From: Xenorhabdus vietnamensis
GTDB lineage: Bacteria > Pseudomonadota > Gammaproteobacteria > Enterobacterales > Enterobacteriaceae
Direction of reading: 5' to 3'
Assembly: GCF_002127535.1 (NCBI RefSeq)
Contig: NZ_MUBJ01000003.1
Coordinates: 141,909-205,908 of the forward strand
Length of the DNA stretch: 64,000 nucleotides
Part shown: one piece after another, positions 18,221-28,574 of the stretch
Position numbering within the stretch: the stretch's first letter is position 1
Layout of the letters: each line of letters starts with the position of its first letter
The notes under the pieces: model-generated
The model's database searches: none
What the model was told of the DNA's origin: nothing
What the model saw: only the letters and a program-made list of their open reading frames with translations
Program-made: the position numbers and the translations under genes

Positions 18221-19261
18221 TTATTCTGCCGTCAGAACAATTTTCAGGGCTTGCTCCTTTGCAGCGTTACCAAAAACTTCATAGGCGGTTTCAATTTCAC
18301 TCAGCGAATAGCGATGGGTTACCAGCTTTTCAGGTGAAATCTTGCCGGATTGGACGCTTTTCAGCAGCATAGGTGTGCTGCTTGTGTTTACTAATCCTGT
18401 CGTGATGGTGATGTTCTTGATCCAAAGATCTTCTAAGTGCAATTCAACGGATTTTCCATGAACACCAACGTTAGCAATATATCCACCAGCGGTAATGATA
18501 TCTTGGCAGATCTTGAATGTTGCAGGGATACCAACACATTCAATCGCAACATCGACGCCAATGCCATCTGTGAGCTTCTGGATTGTTTCGACCGCATTTT
18601 GATGTGTGGGGTTGATGACTGTGTTAGCGCCAAACTGTTGTGCGACACGAAGGCGGTTATCATCGGTATCAATCATGATGATATGGGCTGGTGAATAGAA
18701 CTGCGATGCCAGTAACGCAGAAAGCCCTACAGGGCCTGCGCCGATCAAGGCGATGGTATTACCCGGTTGTACCCTGCCATTGATGACACCGATCTCAAGA
18801 CCCGTAGGCAGGATATCACTGAGCATTAATGCCGCATCTTTATCGATGCCTTCCGGCAGACGGTGCAGGCTGTTATCTGCATGGGGAATTCGCACTTTTT
18901 CAGCCTGCGTTCCATCGATCTTATGTCCAAGTATCCAACCGCCATCTTCACAATGGGAATAAAGCTGCCGTTTGCAATAACGACAACGGCCACAAACCGT
19001 GATGCAGGAGATAATTACTTTATCACCCACCCTGATATTATGGACTGATTCTCCAACAGATTCGACTATCCCAATACCTTCATGACCCAATGTTCGTCCT
19101 ATGTCTACAGTTGGAACATCCCCTTTGAGGATATGTAGATCTGTTCCGCAAATAGTGGTTTTGATAATGCGGACGATTGCATCGGTTGACTCAATAAGTT
19201 GAGGTGGTGCTTTTTCTTCCCAATGTTTTTTGCCTGCGCCATGATAAACAAGAGCTTTCAT
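18221..19261 (-). CDS. Zinc-dependent alcohol dehydrogenase family protein
   Basis: A 346-residue medium-chain dehydrogenase. Catalytic zinc ligands fit Cys38 (TTICGTDLHILKGD) and His59 with Glu60 (LGHEGIGIVE). Structural zinc ligands are the four Cys of VCGRCRYCKRQLYSHCE, around residues 90-107. The Rossmann fold shows IALIGAGPVGLSAL around residue 170, then IDTDDNRL (the Asp suggests NAD preference). The C-terminal part follows the family. It probably oxidises a secondary alcohol, butanediol-type or aryl substrate; which one cannot be told. It sits alone on the minus strand between tsaD and plsY, a place where E. coli has no such gene, so it looks like a lineage-specific insertion. No clear ribosome anomalies (GAGAGACC before ATG). 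Confidence 0.9.
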   Translation of the reverse strand: MKALVYHGAGKKHWEEKAPPQLIESTDAIVRIIKTTICGTDLHILKGDVPTVDIGRTLGHEGIGIVESVGESVHNIRVGDKVIISCITVCGRCRYCKRQLYSHCEDGGWILGHKIDGTQAEKVRIPHADNSLHRLPEGIDKDAALMLSDILPTGLEIGVINGRVQPGNTIALIGAGPVGLSALLASQFYSPAHIIMIDTDDNRLRVAQQFGANTVINPTHQNAVETIQKLTDGIGVDVAIECVGIPATFKICQDIITAGGYIANVGVHGKSVELHLEDLWIKNITITTGLVNTSSTPMLLKSVQSGKISPEKLVTHRYSLSEIETAYEVFGNAAKEQALKIVLTAE

Positions 19262-19531
19262 AAGGTCTCTCCCATCGGTTATTTGGTTTTTTGCCGTGTT
19301 AATTCGATTCTTTTAATTCAATTCCTTTAATGAGTGAAAAACAATCAATATTAAAAAGTGTAGTATCTTTCACGACAAAATTGGAATAAAGCCACCGTTC
19401 TTCAATGAGGAGCCATTTTTTCTAATGGAACTCCACTAGATGTTGAGTGCTTGAATTGTTTATAGGAGATAAAGGCGTTTTGAGAGAGATGAGGATAAGA
19501 GCAAAGCCCCTTTATTGGGGGCTATCCGCTT

Positions 19532-20191
19532 TCAGTTGTCTTGTTTTTCCCGCTCTTTGGCAGCTTGAATCTTCTCTTTATCTGTCATTTCCTGTTTCTT
19601 TTTCAGTTTCTGCCAGATACGGCTTTCTTGTCCTCGCCAAAGACGTTGAATATTATCGTGATGACGCACAAGCACTAGACATGACAGCATTGCGACGGGA
19701 AAAGTGAATTCAGGTTTGAACCACCAGACATAGAAAGGCGCAATTAATGCACCAACGATGGCACCTAATGAAGAGTAGCCGCTTAACAGAACCGTCAGCA
19801 ACCACGTACCCGCGATCAATCCCATCAGATCCCAACCAGTGGCAGCAATGGCACCGAAAGCAGTTGCCACACCTTTTCCTCCTTTGAAATGGAAGAAGAG
19901 GGGATAAATATGCCCCAGGCAGGCTGCAATGGCAATAAGGCCTAAATACAATGGGGAAATGTTGAGTTTGTAAGCCAACCAAACAGGTATTAGCCCTTTT
20001 AGAACATCACAAACCAGTACTGCTAATGCAGCCCACTTCCCTCCTATGCGCAGTATATTCGTTGCCCCTGGATTGCCGGAACCATGCTGACGGGGATCAG
20101 GAAGCCCTGCCAAACGGCTGATCAATATCGCGCTGGATATAGAGCCACACAAGTACGCGAAGATGATCATGCCAAGCGCGATTGCACTCAT
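19532..20191 (-). CDS. plsY: Glycerol-3-phosphate acyltransferase PlsY (acyl-phosphate dependent)
   Basis: A 219-residue inner-membrane enzyme that makes lysophosphatidic acid from acyl-phosphate and glycerol 3-phosphate. I choose ATG 20191 ([20 protein letters not shown]) because it begins with the family's first membrane helix; the longer frame upstream overlaps the divergent folB. Conserved motifs: [27 protein letters not shown] and [13 protein letters not shown], with about five membrane spans. The last 25 residues are a charged tail ([17 protein letters not shown]). It is divergent from folB, as in E. coli. Confidence 0.97.
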   Translation of the reverse strand: MSAIALGMIIFAYLCGSISSAILISRLAGLPDPRQHGSGNPGATNILRIGGKWAALAVLVCDVLKGLIPVWLAYKLNISPLYLGLIAIAACLGHIYPLFFHFKGGKGVATAFGAIAATGWDLMGLIAGTWLLTVLLSGYSSLGAIVGALIAPFYVWWFKPEFTFPVAMLSCLVLVRHHDNIQRLWRGQESRIWQKLKKKQEMTDKEKIQAAKEREKQDN

Positions 20192-20300
20192 AAGATATCT
20201 CCAATGAATAAGGGTCGTTTTCTTAAGTCTAACAATGGATAATACGCACATTTCGCCGGAAGTGGTATCTGGTGAACTGAAAAACGGGGAAAAGGTCGTG

Positions 20301-20654
20301 ATGGATATCGTATTTATTGAAGAATTAACAGTCATTACTACTATTGGTGTTTATGACTGGGAACAGTCTATTAAACAAAAATTAGTGTTCGATATCGAAA
20401 TGGGATGGGACAACAAACGCGCCTCTTCCAGTGATAATGTTGAACACTGTCTGGATTATGCCAAAGTTAGTGAAGCCATCATTAATCATGTGTCTAACCA
20501 ACGTTTTGCCTTGGTCGAGCGGGTTGCAAAAGAAGTGGCGGATATCTTGCTGACCCAATTTCATTCACCTTGGGTAAGGGTTAAAGTCAGTAAATTGGGC
20601 GCGGTTGCACAAGCAAAAAGTGTCGGTGTAGTGATTGAACGGAGTGCAAACTGA
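20301..20654 (+). CDS. folB: Dihydroneopterin aldolase (bifunctional epimerase/aldolase)
   Basis: The 118-residue protein beginning [20 protein letters not shown] matches E. coli FolB from its start; I therefore use ATG 20301 instead of the earlier ATG 20235, whose extra 22 residues have no counterpart. It cleaves 7,8-dihydroneopterin to the pterin used for folate. Motifs: the catalytic Glu and Lys appear in [17 protein letters not shown] and [18 protein letters not shown], and [13 protein letters not shown] in the middle. Divergent from plsY by about 110 bases. A GGGGAAAAGGTC stretch provides the ribosome site. Confidence 0.96.
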   Translation: MDIVFIEELTVITTIGVYDWEQSIKQKLVFDIEMGWDNKRASSSDNVEHCLDYAKVSEAIINHVSNQRFALVERVAKEVADILLTQFHSPWVRVKVSKLGAVAQAKSVGVVIERSAN

Positions 20655-20735
20655 TTAGCGGGTTCTTTGGCTGATCGCATTAACAAGCGCCCCAGTTAAA
20701 TTAATTATTCGGGACGCTTGAGTTGATTGATTAAG

Positions 20736-21908
20736 TTAACCAATCAACTGTTGTTTCCAATCTGCGATGGCAATGTGTCGTTGACGTTCCAGCTCCGTTC
20801 GTATTTCAGCGCCCTGAAATCCACGGGCAATCACTTCTTGGACGTTTACTTGATTGGCAATGGTAAACACTTCACGCAAATAATCACTTTGTGGATAGGA
20901 TGAAGTTTCTGCTTCTGTATATCCATTGTTGTCTGCTACACGATAGGCCGCTTCACTACAGGTAATCAGCTGTTCAATGCGCTGAGGCTTGCGCCAGGCA
21001 TCCACGGCATTAAATAAGGTCAGCAGGGCTTCTGGAGGCAATTGTTTTGCGATATGTACCCAATGGTGATATTGCGTCACAATCGTGGCTAAGTCGCGTG
21101 CTGAGTTGGGAATGCGCAGCCGTTCGCACATTTGTTTCAGCGGTGTCATTTCGATATGGCAACATAGAGAGGCAAAACGAATGTCTATTTCTTTGCTCAA
21201 TTGGGTAGATATTTGCAAAGCGTGCAATGAATGAAGCCCTGCATCATGTCCAAGCAGAGGAATGCCAAACAAGTTATCAAGCTCAGGAAAAAGCACGGTC
21301 AATGCTCCGCAATCACGCAGAACCTGAAAATAGGCTTGTGGTGATTGTGAAGAGAGCGCTTTTTCAGTTTCCCGCCAAACCCGCTCAGGAGTCAGTGATG
21401 ACAACTCACCATTTGCGACCATTTCTATAATGAGTGCTTGTGTTTCTGGTGCAATTGAAAAGCCTAAATGGGCAAAGCGGGCAGTAAAACGAGCCAAACG
21501 CAACACACGTAATGGATCTTCTGAAAATGCACTGGAGACATGGCGCAGGATGCGATTTTTGAGATCATTCACACCGTGATAAGGATCGATTAATTCACCT
21601 TTGGGCGTTTGGGCAATGGCGTTAATTGTTAAATCACGGCGCAGGAGATCTTCTTCCAGTGTTATATCGGGAGCGGCATAACAGGTAAAGCCAGTATATC
21701 CCTGACCTGATTTTCTTTCCGTACGTGCCAGCGCGTACTCTTCATGGGTTTTAGGGTGCAGGAAAACGGGGAAATCTTTTCCAACTTGTTGATACCCCTG
21801 AGACAACAGTTCCTCAGGGTAACCTCCAACGACAACCCAGTCCCGCTCAGTTACGGGCAGACCCAATAATTGATCGCGAACGGCGCCACCAACCAAATAA
21901 ATTTTCAC
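20736..21908 (-). CDS. cca: CCA-adding enzyme with missing HD motif
   Basis: A 390-residue tRNA nucleotidyltransferase that builds or repairs the 3' CCA. The N-terminal NT domain is intact ([11 protein letters not shown] at 6-16, ERDWVVVGG at 21-29, [13 protein letters not shown] at 90-102), and so are the neck and body ([20 protein letters not shown]). In E. coli a C-terminal HD domain gives phosphatase and phosphodiesterase activity, with LCHDLGKGLTPPELW as its metal motif. Here the text jumps from RFASLC (around 250) to [12 protein letters not shown]: about 20 residues, including the His-Asp pair, are gone, while the flanks align well. The protein is thus likely a pure nucleotidyltransferase. 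Stop at 20736 lies 81 bases past folB, convergent with it. Confidence 0.95.
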   Translation of the reverse strand: MKIYLVGGAVRDQLLGLPVTERDWVVVGGYPEELLSQGYQQVGKDFPVFLHPKTHEEYALARTERKSGQGYTGFTCYAAPDITLEEDLLRRDLTINAIAQTPKGELIDPYHGVNDLKNRILRHVSSAFSEDPLRVLRLARFTARFAHLGFSIAPETQALIIEMVANGELSSLTPERVWRETEKALSSQSPQAYFQVLRDCGALTVLFPELDNLFGIPLLGHDAGLHSLHALQISTQLSKEIDIRFASLCCHIEMTPLKQMCERLRIPNSARDLATIVTQYHHWVHIAKQLPPEALLTLFNAVDAWRKPQRIEQLITCSEAAYRVADNNGYTEAETSSYPQSDYLREVFTIANQVNVQEVIARGFQGAEIRTELERQRHIAIADWKQQLIG

Positions 21909-21923
21909 TCTTACTTCCTTAAA

Positions 21924-22544
21924 TCAGCTCATCCAACGATCTTTACTTTTACGACGGGGAATAATGTATGGCAGCATCAACCCTAAAAGCAGGCCAATTC
22001 CCGCAACACCACCGCCATATGTAAACCACTGCAAGATAATTTCTCTTTGTCTTTTATCCAGATGCGAATTGGCAATTTCTACCTTTTTATCAGCCACGAT
22101 CAATTTATTCTGGAGCTGTTCGTTTTCTTTTTTCAGATCACTGATGATCTTATCGCTGGTTGCCACTTTGTTTTGTAGCTCGGCAGTGTGCTTATTCCAC
22201 CTCTCGTCAATCGTGGATAGATTTTCGGTCAGTGTTGTGATCTTTTGTTCCATAGAAGGAATACGTTCACGCAGGCTCGGAATGTTGCTGAGTTCACTGG
22301 CGAGTATCCAGCTTGTACGCCCTTTTCGGTCTTTTACTTGCAAGTAGCCATTATCTGATTTGGGGCTGATTAAGGTAACTTCTTCACCGGCATTAACTGA
22401 GCCAATGATACGATTATTAATACTTGGACCGCTACGAATGTAAGCTGACAGCTCATCAGAAACATAGCGTTTTTCTTCAGCGTGTACGGATAATGGAAGG
22501 GTAAAACTCAATAACAGGATAAATAATTGATGTAGTTTTTGCAT
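21924..22544 (-). CDS. ygiM: SH3-domain membrane protein, YgiM/TIGR04211 family
   Basis: A 206-residue exported membrane protein. It has a signal peptide (MQKLHQLFILLLSFTLPLSV, cleavage near HAEEKR), a bacterial SH3 domain at about 24-90 (YVSDELSAYIRSGPSINN, then DRKGRTSWILASEL), a coiled coil from 95 to 165 (ITTLTENLSTIDERWNKH) and a C-terminal membrane helix (GIGLLLGLMLPYII) ending in a basic tail. Family members are inner-membrane anchored with the SH3 domain in the periplasm; function is unsettled. It lies upstream of cca on the same strand with a 15-base gap, so they are probably co-transcribed. Confidence 0.92.
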   Translation of the reverse strand: MQKLHQLFILLLSFTLPLSVHAEEKRYVSDELSAYIRSGPSINNRIIGSVNAGEEVTLISPKSDNGYLQVKDRKGRTSWILASELSNIPSLRERIPSMEQKITTLTENLSTIDERWNKHTAELQNKVATSDKIISDLKKENEQLQNKLIVADKKVEIANSHLDKRQREIILQWFTYGGGVAGIGLLLGLMLPYIIPRRKSKDRWMS

Positions 22545-22843
22545 TCTGTTTTCAACTGTTCTTTGTGTACGGATTAATCGAATATAGGCTAATCGTGATC
22601 CAAACTACTTAAAGGATAGTAAAGAGTTAAGTTTATAGGTGCAATCAGTAAACCAGAATAAATGCTATATCAACTGATGGAATACAGGCCCTGTTAGGGG
22701 GTTTTTGGCGAAGTAAATATGATGTTTGTTGAGAGAACACCCTATTGTGGTTTATTTTCTCTTTTGTGAGAATTTTTTCTTCTGTGAAAAAAGTGAACAG
22801 AATTGAGAAAAAATTTTGTGATATCAAGTGAGGAATAAAAAAT

Positions 22844-23920
22844 ATGAGTTCTGTAGAAATAGAATTGAAACTGTCCGTGAAGCCTGATGCAATACCGGCA
22901 GTTCGCCAGCAGTTATTTCAGTTTCCTCATGATTACACTTCACCACAACATCTGACTAATATTTATTTTGAGACGGCAGATAATCAATTACGGCGTTGGG
23001 ATATGGGGCTGCGCATTCGGGGTTTTGACGGGCACTATGAAATGACCATCAAAACTGCGGGCAAAGTCATTGGAGGATTACACCAGCGCCCTGAATTCAA
23101 CGTTCCTTTACATCATCCTGAATTAGATTTAGCACAATTTCCCGACCATATCTGGCCTGAAAATACAGATCTTGACCATTTACAAGCGCAATTGAATCAA
23201 TTATTCAGCACCGACTTTAACCGTGAAAAATGGCTTATAACCTACGGAGAAAGTGAAATTGAAGTGGTGTTGGATCAGGGAACCATTTTTTCTGAAAATA
23301 GAGATTCAGGAAGTCAGACTTTACCTATTTGTGAATTTGAACTGGAACTGAAAAACGGAAATATCACTGATGTTTTGTCATTAGCAAGCAAACTGGCATC
23401 ACAGGATGGCCTGCGTTTAGCAAATAAAAGCAAGGCTGCGCGGGGATATGCGCTTGTTCATGGTTTGTCACATAAAAATGGTTTGTTACATAAAAATAGT
23501 TTGTCACATAAAACATTGCCAAATGTGCCGGACGAGTTGGAATGGCAGCAGCCATTGTCTGTGCTTCTGACTGAAATTCTGGCTCAGTGGCAAGAGCAAG
23601 AAGAAGGATGGCTCGCAGGTTTGCCAGAAGGAAAAATGGGATTGGTGCAGGTGTTACAGTGGATGACGAAACTGACTGAAAGACAGACTGAACATTTGCC
23701 GATATTGGCGTTATTAGCTGATTTATTGCCGGAGTTAAGGGCTGCTTTATCTCCTGTGATGCTATCTCCAGCAACTGTATTCTCCGAAACGATGCCTTCT
23801 CAAAATACGTCCTCTGAAGCTTGGTCTGCAAATAATTCAGACGCTGAAATCGTGTGTTACAGCGCTTCTTGGCTGAAATGCAAGCTGGCGTTAATGCAAT
23901 GGTTGATGGTTCAGCACTGA
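22844..23920 (+). CDS. ygiF: Inorganic triphosphatase YgiF with shortened CHAD domain
   Basis: The N-terminal CYTH domain (residues 1-210) is complete: the ExExK start (VEIELKLS), RIRGFDGHYEMTIKTAGKV and ANKSKAARGYAL. It hydrolyses tripolyphosphate. The protein has 358 residues, against about 433 in E. coli. The C-terminal CHAD domain, a polyphosphate-binding helical bundle, is reduced to about 130 residues, with a Ser/Pro-rich patch (LSPATVFSETMPSQNTSSEA) near the end. Between the domains lies a threefold 6-residue repeat (GLSHKN, GLLHKN, SLSHKT) from an 18-bp tandem DNA repeat. The frame is intact, so the gene is likely expressed. It precedes glnE by 85 bases as in E. coli. Confidence 0.9.
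   Translation: MSSVEIELKLSVKPDAIPAVRQQLFQFPHDYTSPQHLTNIYFETADNQLRRWDMGLRIRGFDGHYEMTIKTAGKVIGGLHQRPEFNVPLHHPELDLAQFPDHIWPENTDLDHLQAQLNQLFSTDFNREKWLITYGESEIEVVLDQGTIFSENRDSGSQTLPICEFELELKNGNITDVLSLASKLASQDGLRLANKSKAARGYALVHGLSHKNGLLHKNSLSHKTLPNVPDELEWQQPLSVLLTEILAQWQEQEEGWLAGLPEGKMGLVQVLQWMTKLTERQTEHLPILALLADLLPELRAALSPVMLSPATVFSETMPSQNTSSEAWSANNSDAEIVCYSASWLKCKLALMQWLMVQH
23462..23515 (+). repeat. In-frame 18-bp tandem repeat (three copies) inside ygiF
   Basis: Three adjacent 18-base units of type GGTTTGTCACATAAAAAT at 23462-23479, 23480-23497 and 23498-23515. The first two differ at one base; the third differs at a few. Each unit encodes six residues and keeps the frame. Confidence 0.9.
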
Positions 23921-24005
23921 TAAGCCTTTTATTATGTAAAAAATGGCTAAAAAAACGTAAAAACAACTTAAGATCGGCTAAAAACAGTCAGTAAGGAAAA
24001 CAGTT

Positions 24006-26858
24006 ATGCTGCCACTTTCATTACCCTTAGCTCGACAATTCCAGCATATTGCTGCAAATTTTCCGTCATTGGGGGAAAAAGTAACGTCCTTTTCACCTAA
24101 TGAACAGGCTGTGCTGTCATTGAGTGATTTTGTGGCAGAAAACGTGTTATCTCATTCGGTATGGCTGGAAGATATACGCCAGAATCCCCCTCAACCAGAG
24201 GAGTGGCAACATTATGCCTATTGGTTAGAACAAGCATTGCTGGTGGCAAATGATGAAAATGGTCTGATGCGGAGTTTACGTCTTTTCCGTCATCGGATAT
24301 TGGTCAGGATTGCATGGTCACAGGCATTGCAAACTAGTACGACAGAACAGACATTACAGCAATTAAGTATATTGGCTGAAACCTTGATTATAGCCGCCCG
24401 CGATTGGCTTTACCTGCGTTGCTGTCAGGATTGGGGAACGCCTGCAAATAGTGATGGTGTGACACAGCCGCTGCTTATTTTGGGGATGGGAAAGTTGGGT
24501 GGCGGAGAACTCAATTTTTCCTCTGATATTGACCTTATTTTTGCTTATCCAGAAAATGGCGTAACGCAAGGTGGCCGTCGAGAAATGGATAATTCTCAAT
24601 TCTTTACTCGATTGGGGCAGAAATTAATTAAGGCGCTGGATCAACAAACCGTAGATGGGTTTGTTTATCGTGTAGACATGAGATTACGTCCATTTGGTGA
24701 CAGTGGGCCTTTGGTTTTTAGTTTTCTGGCGTTAGAAGATTATTATCAGGAACAAGGGCGTGACTGGGAGCGTTATGCCTTGGTGAAAGCGCGTATTTTG
24801 GGGTCTGGTAATCAGGCTTATTGTCAGGAGCTGCGCCAAATGTTGCGCCCGTTTATTTTCCGTCGTTATATCGATTTCAGTGCAATTCAATCTTTGCGCA
24901 ATATGAAAGGCATGATTGAACGGGAAGTTCGTCGTCGGGGATTAAAAGACAATATTAAATTGGGCGCAGGCGGAATCCGTGAAATTGAATTTATCACTCA
25001 GGTTTTTCAGCTTATTCGCGGGGGAAGGGAACCGAGCCTGCAATCCTGTTCATTGTTGCCCGCATTGAAGGCCATTGACGATTTGGCTTTGTTGCCCACG
25101 GAGCAGTTGAAACAGCTGGAAGAAAGTTATCTGTTTTTACGTCGGCTTGAGAACTTGCTGCAATCTATTCGTGACCAACAAACGCAAACCTTGCCTGATA
25201 ATGAGCTGGATCGTGCTCGTCTCTCTTGGGGAATGAATTTTGCCGCTTGGAATGAATTGATGGCAGAAACTGAACGCAAAATGAACTCTGTGCGAACTAT
25301 CTTCCGACAATTGATTGGCGATGAAATAGAAGAAAATAGCGAAGAGGCCAACCATATGCCGTTCAAAAGTTTATGGCAGGAAGTCCTTAACACCGATGAA
25401 CTCATCGTATTGATTCCTCATCTTGATGAAATGCAAGCCCGGAAAATGCTTGATGTGATGGCACTTTTCCGTAAGGACGTCAGTAAGCGCACCATTGGTC
25501 CACGGGGAAGGGATGTGCTTGATCAATTGATGCCTCGTCTGTTGGGAAAAATCGGCGCTCGGGAAGATGCTGATATTGTTTTGGAGCGGATTATTTCTCT
25601 GCTGCTCAGTATCGTTAGCCGTACGACTTATCTGGAACTGATGCTGGAATCAGAGCAGGTCATGATTCATGTTATCCGGCTTTGTGCCGCTTCTCCGATG
25701 ATAACCAGCCAGCTTGCCCGTCATCCGTTATTACTGGATGAACTACTTGATCCCAAATTGTTGTATCAGCCGTTACCGATGGAAGCCTATCGCGACGAGC
25801 TTTATCAATATTTACTGCGCATTCCTGAGGATGATGAAGAACAATTGCTGGAGGCTCTGCGTCAATTTAAGCAAGCACAATTATTGCGTATCGCAGCAGG
25901 AGACATTGCGGGAGTCTTGCCTGTGATGAAAGTGAGTGACCATCTGACTTATTTGGCAGAAGCGATTATTGAGGCTGTTGTGAAGCTGGCGTGGAACCAA
26001 ATGACAAAACGCTATGGTGTTCCGGCGCATTTATCCCAACAGCAAGGATTGGGATTTGCCATTATTGGTTATGGCAAATTGGGTGGGTGGGAACTCGGTT
26101 ATGGTTCTGATTTGGATCTGGTGTTTTTACTGGATTGCCCTATGGGTGTGATGACGGATGGTGCCCGTTCTATTGATGCCCGCCAATTTTATTTACGTCT
26201 TGCCCAACGTATTATGCATTTGTTCAGTACCCGAACGGCGTCAGGGGTATTGTATGACGTTGATGCCCGCCTACGGCCATCCGGTGAGTCGGGAATGCTG
26301 GTCAGCACTCTTGAAGCCTTTGATGATTACCAAAAAAATGAAGCGTGGACCTGGGAACATCAGGCTCTGATTCGTGCTCGTATGGTTTTTGGTGATGAGA
26401 AAATGCGTAGTGATTTTGAACGTATTCGCCGAGAAACATTATGTCTTTCCCGCGATCCCGATCTTCTGCGTCAACAAGTGCGTGAGATGCGAGAGAAAAT
26501 GTATCGGCACTTGGGCAGCAATCAACAGGATCAATTTGATATCAAAGCTGATCCGGGAGGGATCACAGATATTGAATTTATTGCTCAATATCAGGTACTG
26601 CGTTATGCCCCGGAAAATGCAAAGCTGACTCGCTGGTCCGATAATGTGCGAATTTTCGAATTAATGGCGAACTATAACATCATGGATGAGCAAGAATCGA
26701 TGGCGCTGACACAGGCTTATATCACCATGCGTGATGAACTGCATCATTTAGCTTTGCAAGCGTTATCCAGCCGTGTTTCAGTCGGACATTTCAGTCAGCA
26801 GCAAGCATTGGTACGTGATAGCTGGCAAAAATGGCTAGAGAATGATTTTAGTTCATAG
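24006..26858 (+). CDS. glnE: Bifunctional glutamine synthetase adenylyltransferase/adenylyl-removing enzyme
   Basis: A 950-residue enzyme (E. coli 946) that switches glutamine synthetase on and off by removing or adding AMP, in response to PII and glutamine. Both nucleotidyltransferase domains are intact: the N-terminal removing domain with [20 protein letters not shown] at about 160-180, and the C-terminal adding domain with [20 protein letters not shown] at about 688-707. The regulatory helical regions between them are present ([20 protein letters not shown]). It follows ygiF and precedes hldE on the same strand. The motifs and length give a firm identification. Confidence 0.99.
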   Translation: MLPLSLPLARQFQHIAANFPSLGEKVTSFSPNEQAVLSLSDFVAENVLSHSVWLEDIRQNPPQPEEWQHYAYWLEQALLVANDENGLMRSLRLFRHRILVRIAWSQALQTSTTEQTLQQLSILAETLIIAARDWLYLRCCQDWGTPANSDGVTQPLLILGMGKLGGGELNFSSDIDLIFAYPENGVTQGGRREMDNSQFFTRLGQKLIKALDQQTVDGFVYRVDMRLRPFGDSGPLVFSFLALEDYYQEQGRDWERYALVKARILGSGNQAYCQELRQMLRPFIFRRYIDFSAIQSLRNMKGMIEREVRRRGLKDNIKLGAGGIREIEFITQVFQLIRGGREPSLQSCSLLPALKAIDDLALLPTEQLKQLEESYLFLRRLENLLQSIRDQQTQTLPDNELDRARLSWGMNFAAWNELMAETERKMNSVRTIFRQLIGDEIEENSEEANHMPFKSLWQEVLNTDELIVLIPHLDEMQARKMLDVMALFRKDVSKRTIGPRGRDVLDQLMPRLLGKIGAREDADIVLERIISLLLSIVSRTTYLELMLESEQVMIHVIRLCAASPMITSQLARHPLLLDELLDPKLLYQPLPMEAYRDELYQYLLRIPEDDEEQLLEALRQFKQAQLLRIAAGDIAGVLPVMKVSDHLTYLAEAIIEAVVKLAWNQMTKRYGVPAHLSQQQGLGFAIIGYGKLGGWELGYGSDLDLVFLLDCPMGVMTDGARSIDARQFYLRLAQRIMHLFSTRTASGVLYDVDARLRPSGESGMLVSTLEAFDDYQKNEAWTWEHQALIRARMVFGDEKMRSDFERIRRETLCLSRDPDLLRQQVREMREKMYRHLGSNQQDQFDIKADPGGITDIEFIAQYQVLRYAPENAKLTRWSDNVRIFELMANYNIMDEQESMALTQAYITMRDELHHLALQALSSRVSVGHFSQQQALVRDSWQKWLENDFSS

Positions 26859-26914
26859 TTGCCAGAATGGCTGAAACCGCCGCTTTTCCTGATCGAGTTT
26901 TCTGGTACTGGGTT

Positions 26915-26946
26915 TGATTATGGTAGTATTTGATTATGGTAGTATT
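26915..26946 (+). repeat. Tandem 16-bp duplication upstream of hldE
   Basis: TGATTATGGTAGTATT occurs twice back to back (26915-26930, 26931-26946), both perfect. The second copy ends 33 bases before the hldE ATG. In each copy the TATGGTAGTATT segment could form part of a -10 element, so the duplication may double a promoter-like site. Confidence 0.9.
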
Positions 26947-26979
26947 CGCAACAGTTTATTCTGATATTTGGAGCATGGG

Positions 26980-28404
26980 ATGAAAGTAACACTCCCTGAT
27001 TTTCACTGCGCAAGTGTTTTGGTTGTTGGCGATGTCATGTTAGATCGCTATTGGTACGGCCCGACTAGCCGCATTTCTCCGGAAGCACCGGTTCCAGTGG
27101 TTAAGGTAGAAACCATAGAAGAACGGCCTGGTGGAGCAGCTAACGTAGCCATGAATATTGCTTCATTGGGAGCTAATTCACGTTTGATTGGCTTGACAGG
27201 CATTGATGACGCTGCGCGGGCATTGAGTGAGAAACTCAGTAGTGTGAAAGTCCGATGTGATTTTGTTTCTGTTCCAACTCATCCCACTATTACTAAATTG
27301 CGTGTCTTATCTCGCAATCAGCAATTGCTACGTCTGGATTTTGAAGAAGGTTTCCAGAGCGTGGATGCCCAGCCTATGCTGGAAAAAATTCAACAATCTT
27401 TGCCTCATATTGGTGCGTTGGTATTGTCGGATTATGCCAAGGGAGCGCTTAGTCAGGTTCAGGCCATGATTAAGCTTGCCAATGAAGCCAATGTTCCTGT
27501 GCTTATCGATCCAAAAGGCAGTGAGTTTGGCCGCTATCGTGGTGCAACGCTGCTTACACCGAATATGTCAGAGTTTGAAGCCGTTGTAGGGCATTGCAAG
27601 GATGATGATGATGTCGTGCAGAAAGGCACGAAACTGGTGCAGGATTTGGAGCTGAAAGCGTTATTGATCACGCGTTCTGAACGAGGCATGAGTTTGCTGC
27701 GGGTTGGGCAACCCCCCTTGCATCTGCCGACTCAAGCGCAGGAAGTTTTTGATGTCACTGGGGCAGGAGATACCGTGATTGGCGTATTGGCAACGGCATT
27801 AGCCTCTGGTAAGCCACTGAACGAAGCCTGTTACCTTGCCAATGCAGCCGCAGGCGTGGTTGTTGGCAAGCTGGGAACTTCTACTGTTTCACCTGTTGAA
27901 CTGGAAAATGCAGTGCGTGGGCGTGCAGAAACCGGATTTGGTGTGATGAATGAAGATAAACTGAAAGACGCTGTCGCACAGGCGCGTCAGCGTGGTGAAC
28001 GTATCGTCATGACTAATGGCTGTTTTGATATCCTTCATGCGGGTCATGTTTCTTATCTTTCCAATGCACGCAAATTGGGTGATCGTCTGATCGTTGCCGT
28101 GAATAGTGATGCTTCCACCAAGCGCCTGAAAGGGGAAACTCGTCCAGTGAATCCATTGGAACAGCGAATGACTGTGTTATCGGCACTGGAATCTGTGGAT
28201 TGGGTTGTCGCATTTGAAGAAGATACACCGCAACGCTTAATTGCGGGTATCCTACCGGATATTTTGGTCAAGGGCGGTGATTATAAGCCGGAAGAGATTG
28301 CTGGTAGTGAAGACGTTTGGGCTGCGGGTGGCGAAGTGAAGGTATTGAATTTCGAAGATGGTATTTCAACAACCAATATCATCAAAACCATCAAGCGCCA
28401 GTAA
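26980..28404 (+). CDS. hldE: Bifunctional heptose 7-phosphate kinase / heptose 1-phosphate adenylyltransferase
   Basis: A 474-residue enzyme of the ADP-L-glycero-D-manno-heptose pathway for lipopolysaccharide core. The start is ATG 26980 ([20 protein letters not shown]) with GGAG 8 bases upstream. The N-terminal ribokinase-like domain spans residues 1-320 ([39 protein letters not shown] with the catalytic Asp). The C-terminal cytidylyltransferase-like domain begins near 340 ([17 protein letters not shown], the HxGH motif). Typical length and domain fusion. Encoded after glnE as in E. coli. Confidence 0.99.
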   Translation: MKVTLPDFHCASVLVVGDVMLDRYWYGPTSRISPEAPVPVVKVETIEERPGGAANVAMNIASLGANSRLIGLTGIDDAARALSEKLSSVKVRCDFVSVPTHPTITKLRVLSRNQQLLRLDFEEGFQSVDAQPMLEKIQQSLPHIGALVLSDYAKGALSQVQAMIKLANEANVPVLIDPKGSEFGRYRGATLLTPNMSEFEAVVGHCKDDDDVVQKGTKLVQDLELKALLITRSERGMSLLRVGQPPLHLPTQAQEVFDVTGAGDTVIGVLATALASGKPLNEACYLANAAAGVVVGKLGTSTVSPVELENAVRGRAETGFGVMNEDKLKDAVAQARQRGERIVMTNGCFDILHAGHVSYLSNARKLGDRLIVAVNSDASTKRLKGETRPVNPLEQRMTVLSALESVDWVVAFEEDTPQRLIAGILPDILVKGGDYKPEEIAGSEDVWAAGGEVKVLNFEDGISTTNIIKTIKRQ

Positions 28405-28574
28405 ATTTGGTATCGTGTGCCGTTATGCTTCTTTTGGAACATGGCGGCATGTATTTTCTCTCTTTTAAGCGATCTGTCATTTTTTCTATCAATAATACAT
28501 AAATGAATCATTTACTCTAAGCGGGTAATAATTATGATAATGGATTGTCTAATTTATTATTTATGATGGATTCT

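Noticed and set aside
19447..19707. 86-codon plus-strand frame overlapping plsY
   Set aside because: Antisense to the plsY C-terminal coding region, without ribosome site or protein-like composition.
20235..20300. Longer folB start at 20235
   Set aside because: The 22 extra residues do not match FolB, and ATG 20301 aligns with the E. coli start.
23364..23966. 200-codon frame opposite ygiF
   Set aside because: Its length comes from the tandem repeat and codon bias of ygiF; its repeated YVTNH-type motif is a mirror of that repeat.
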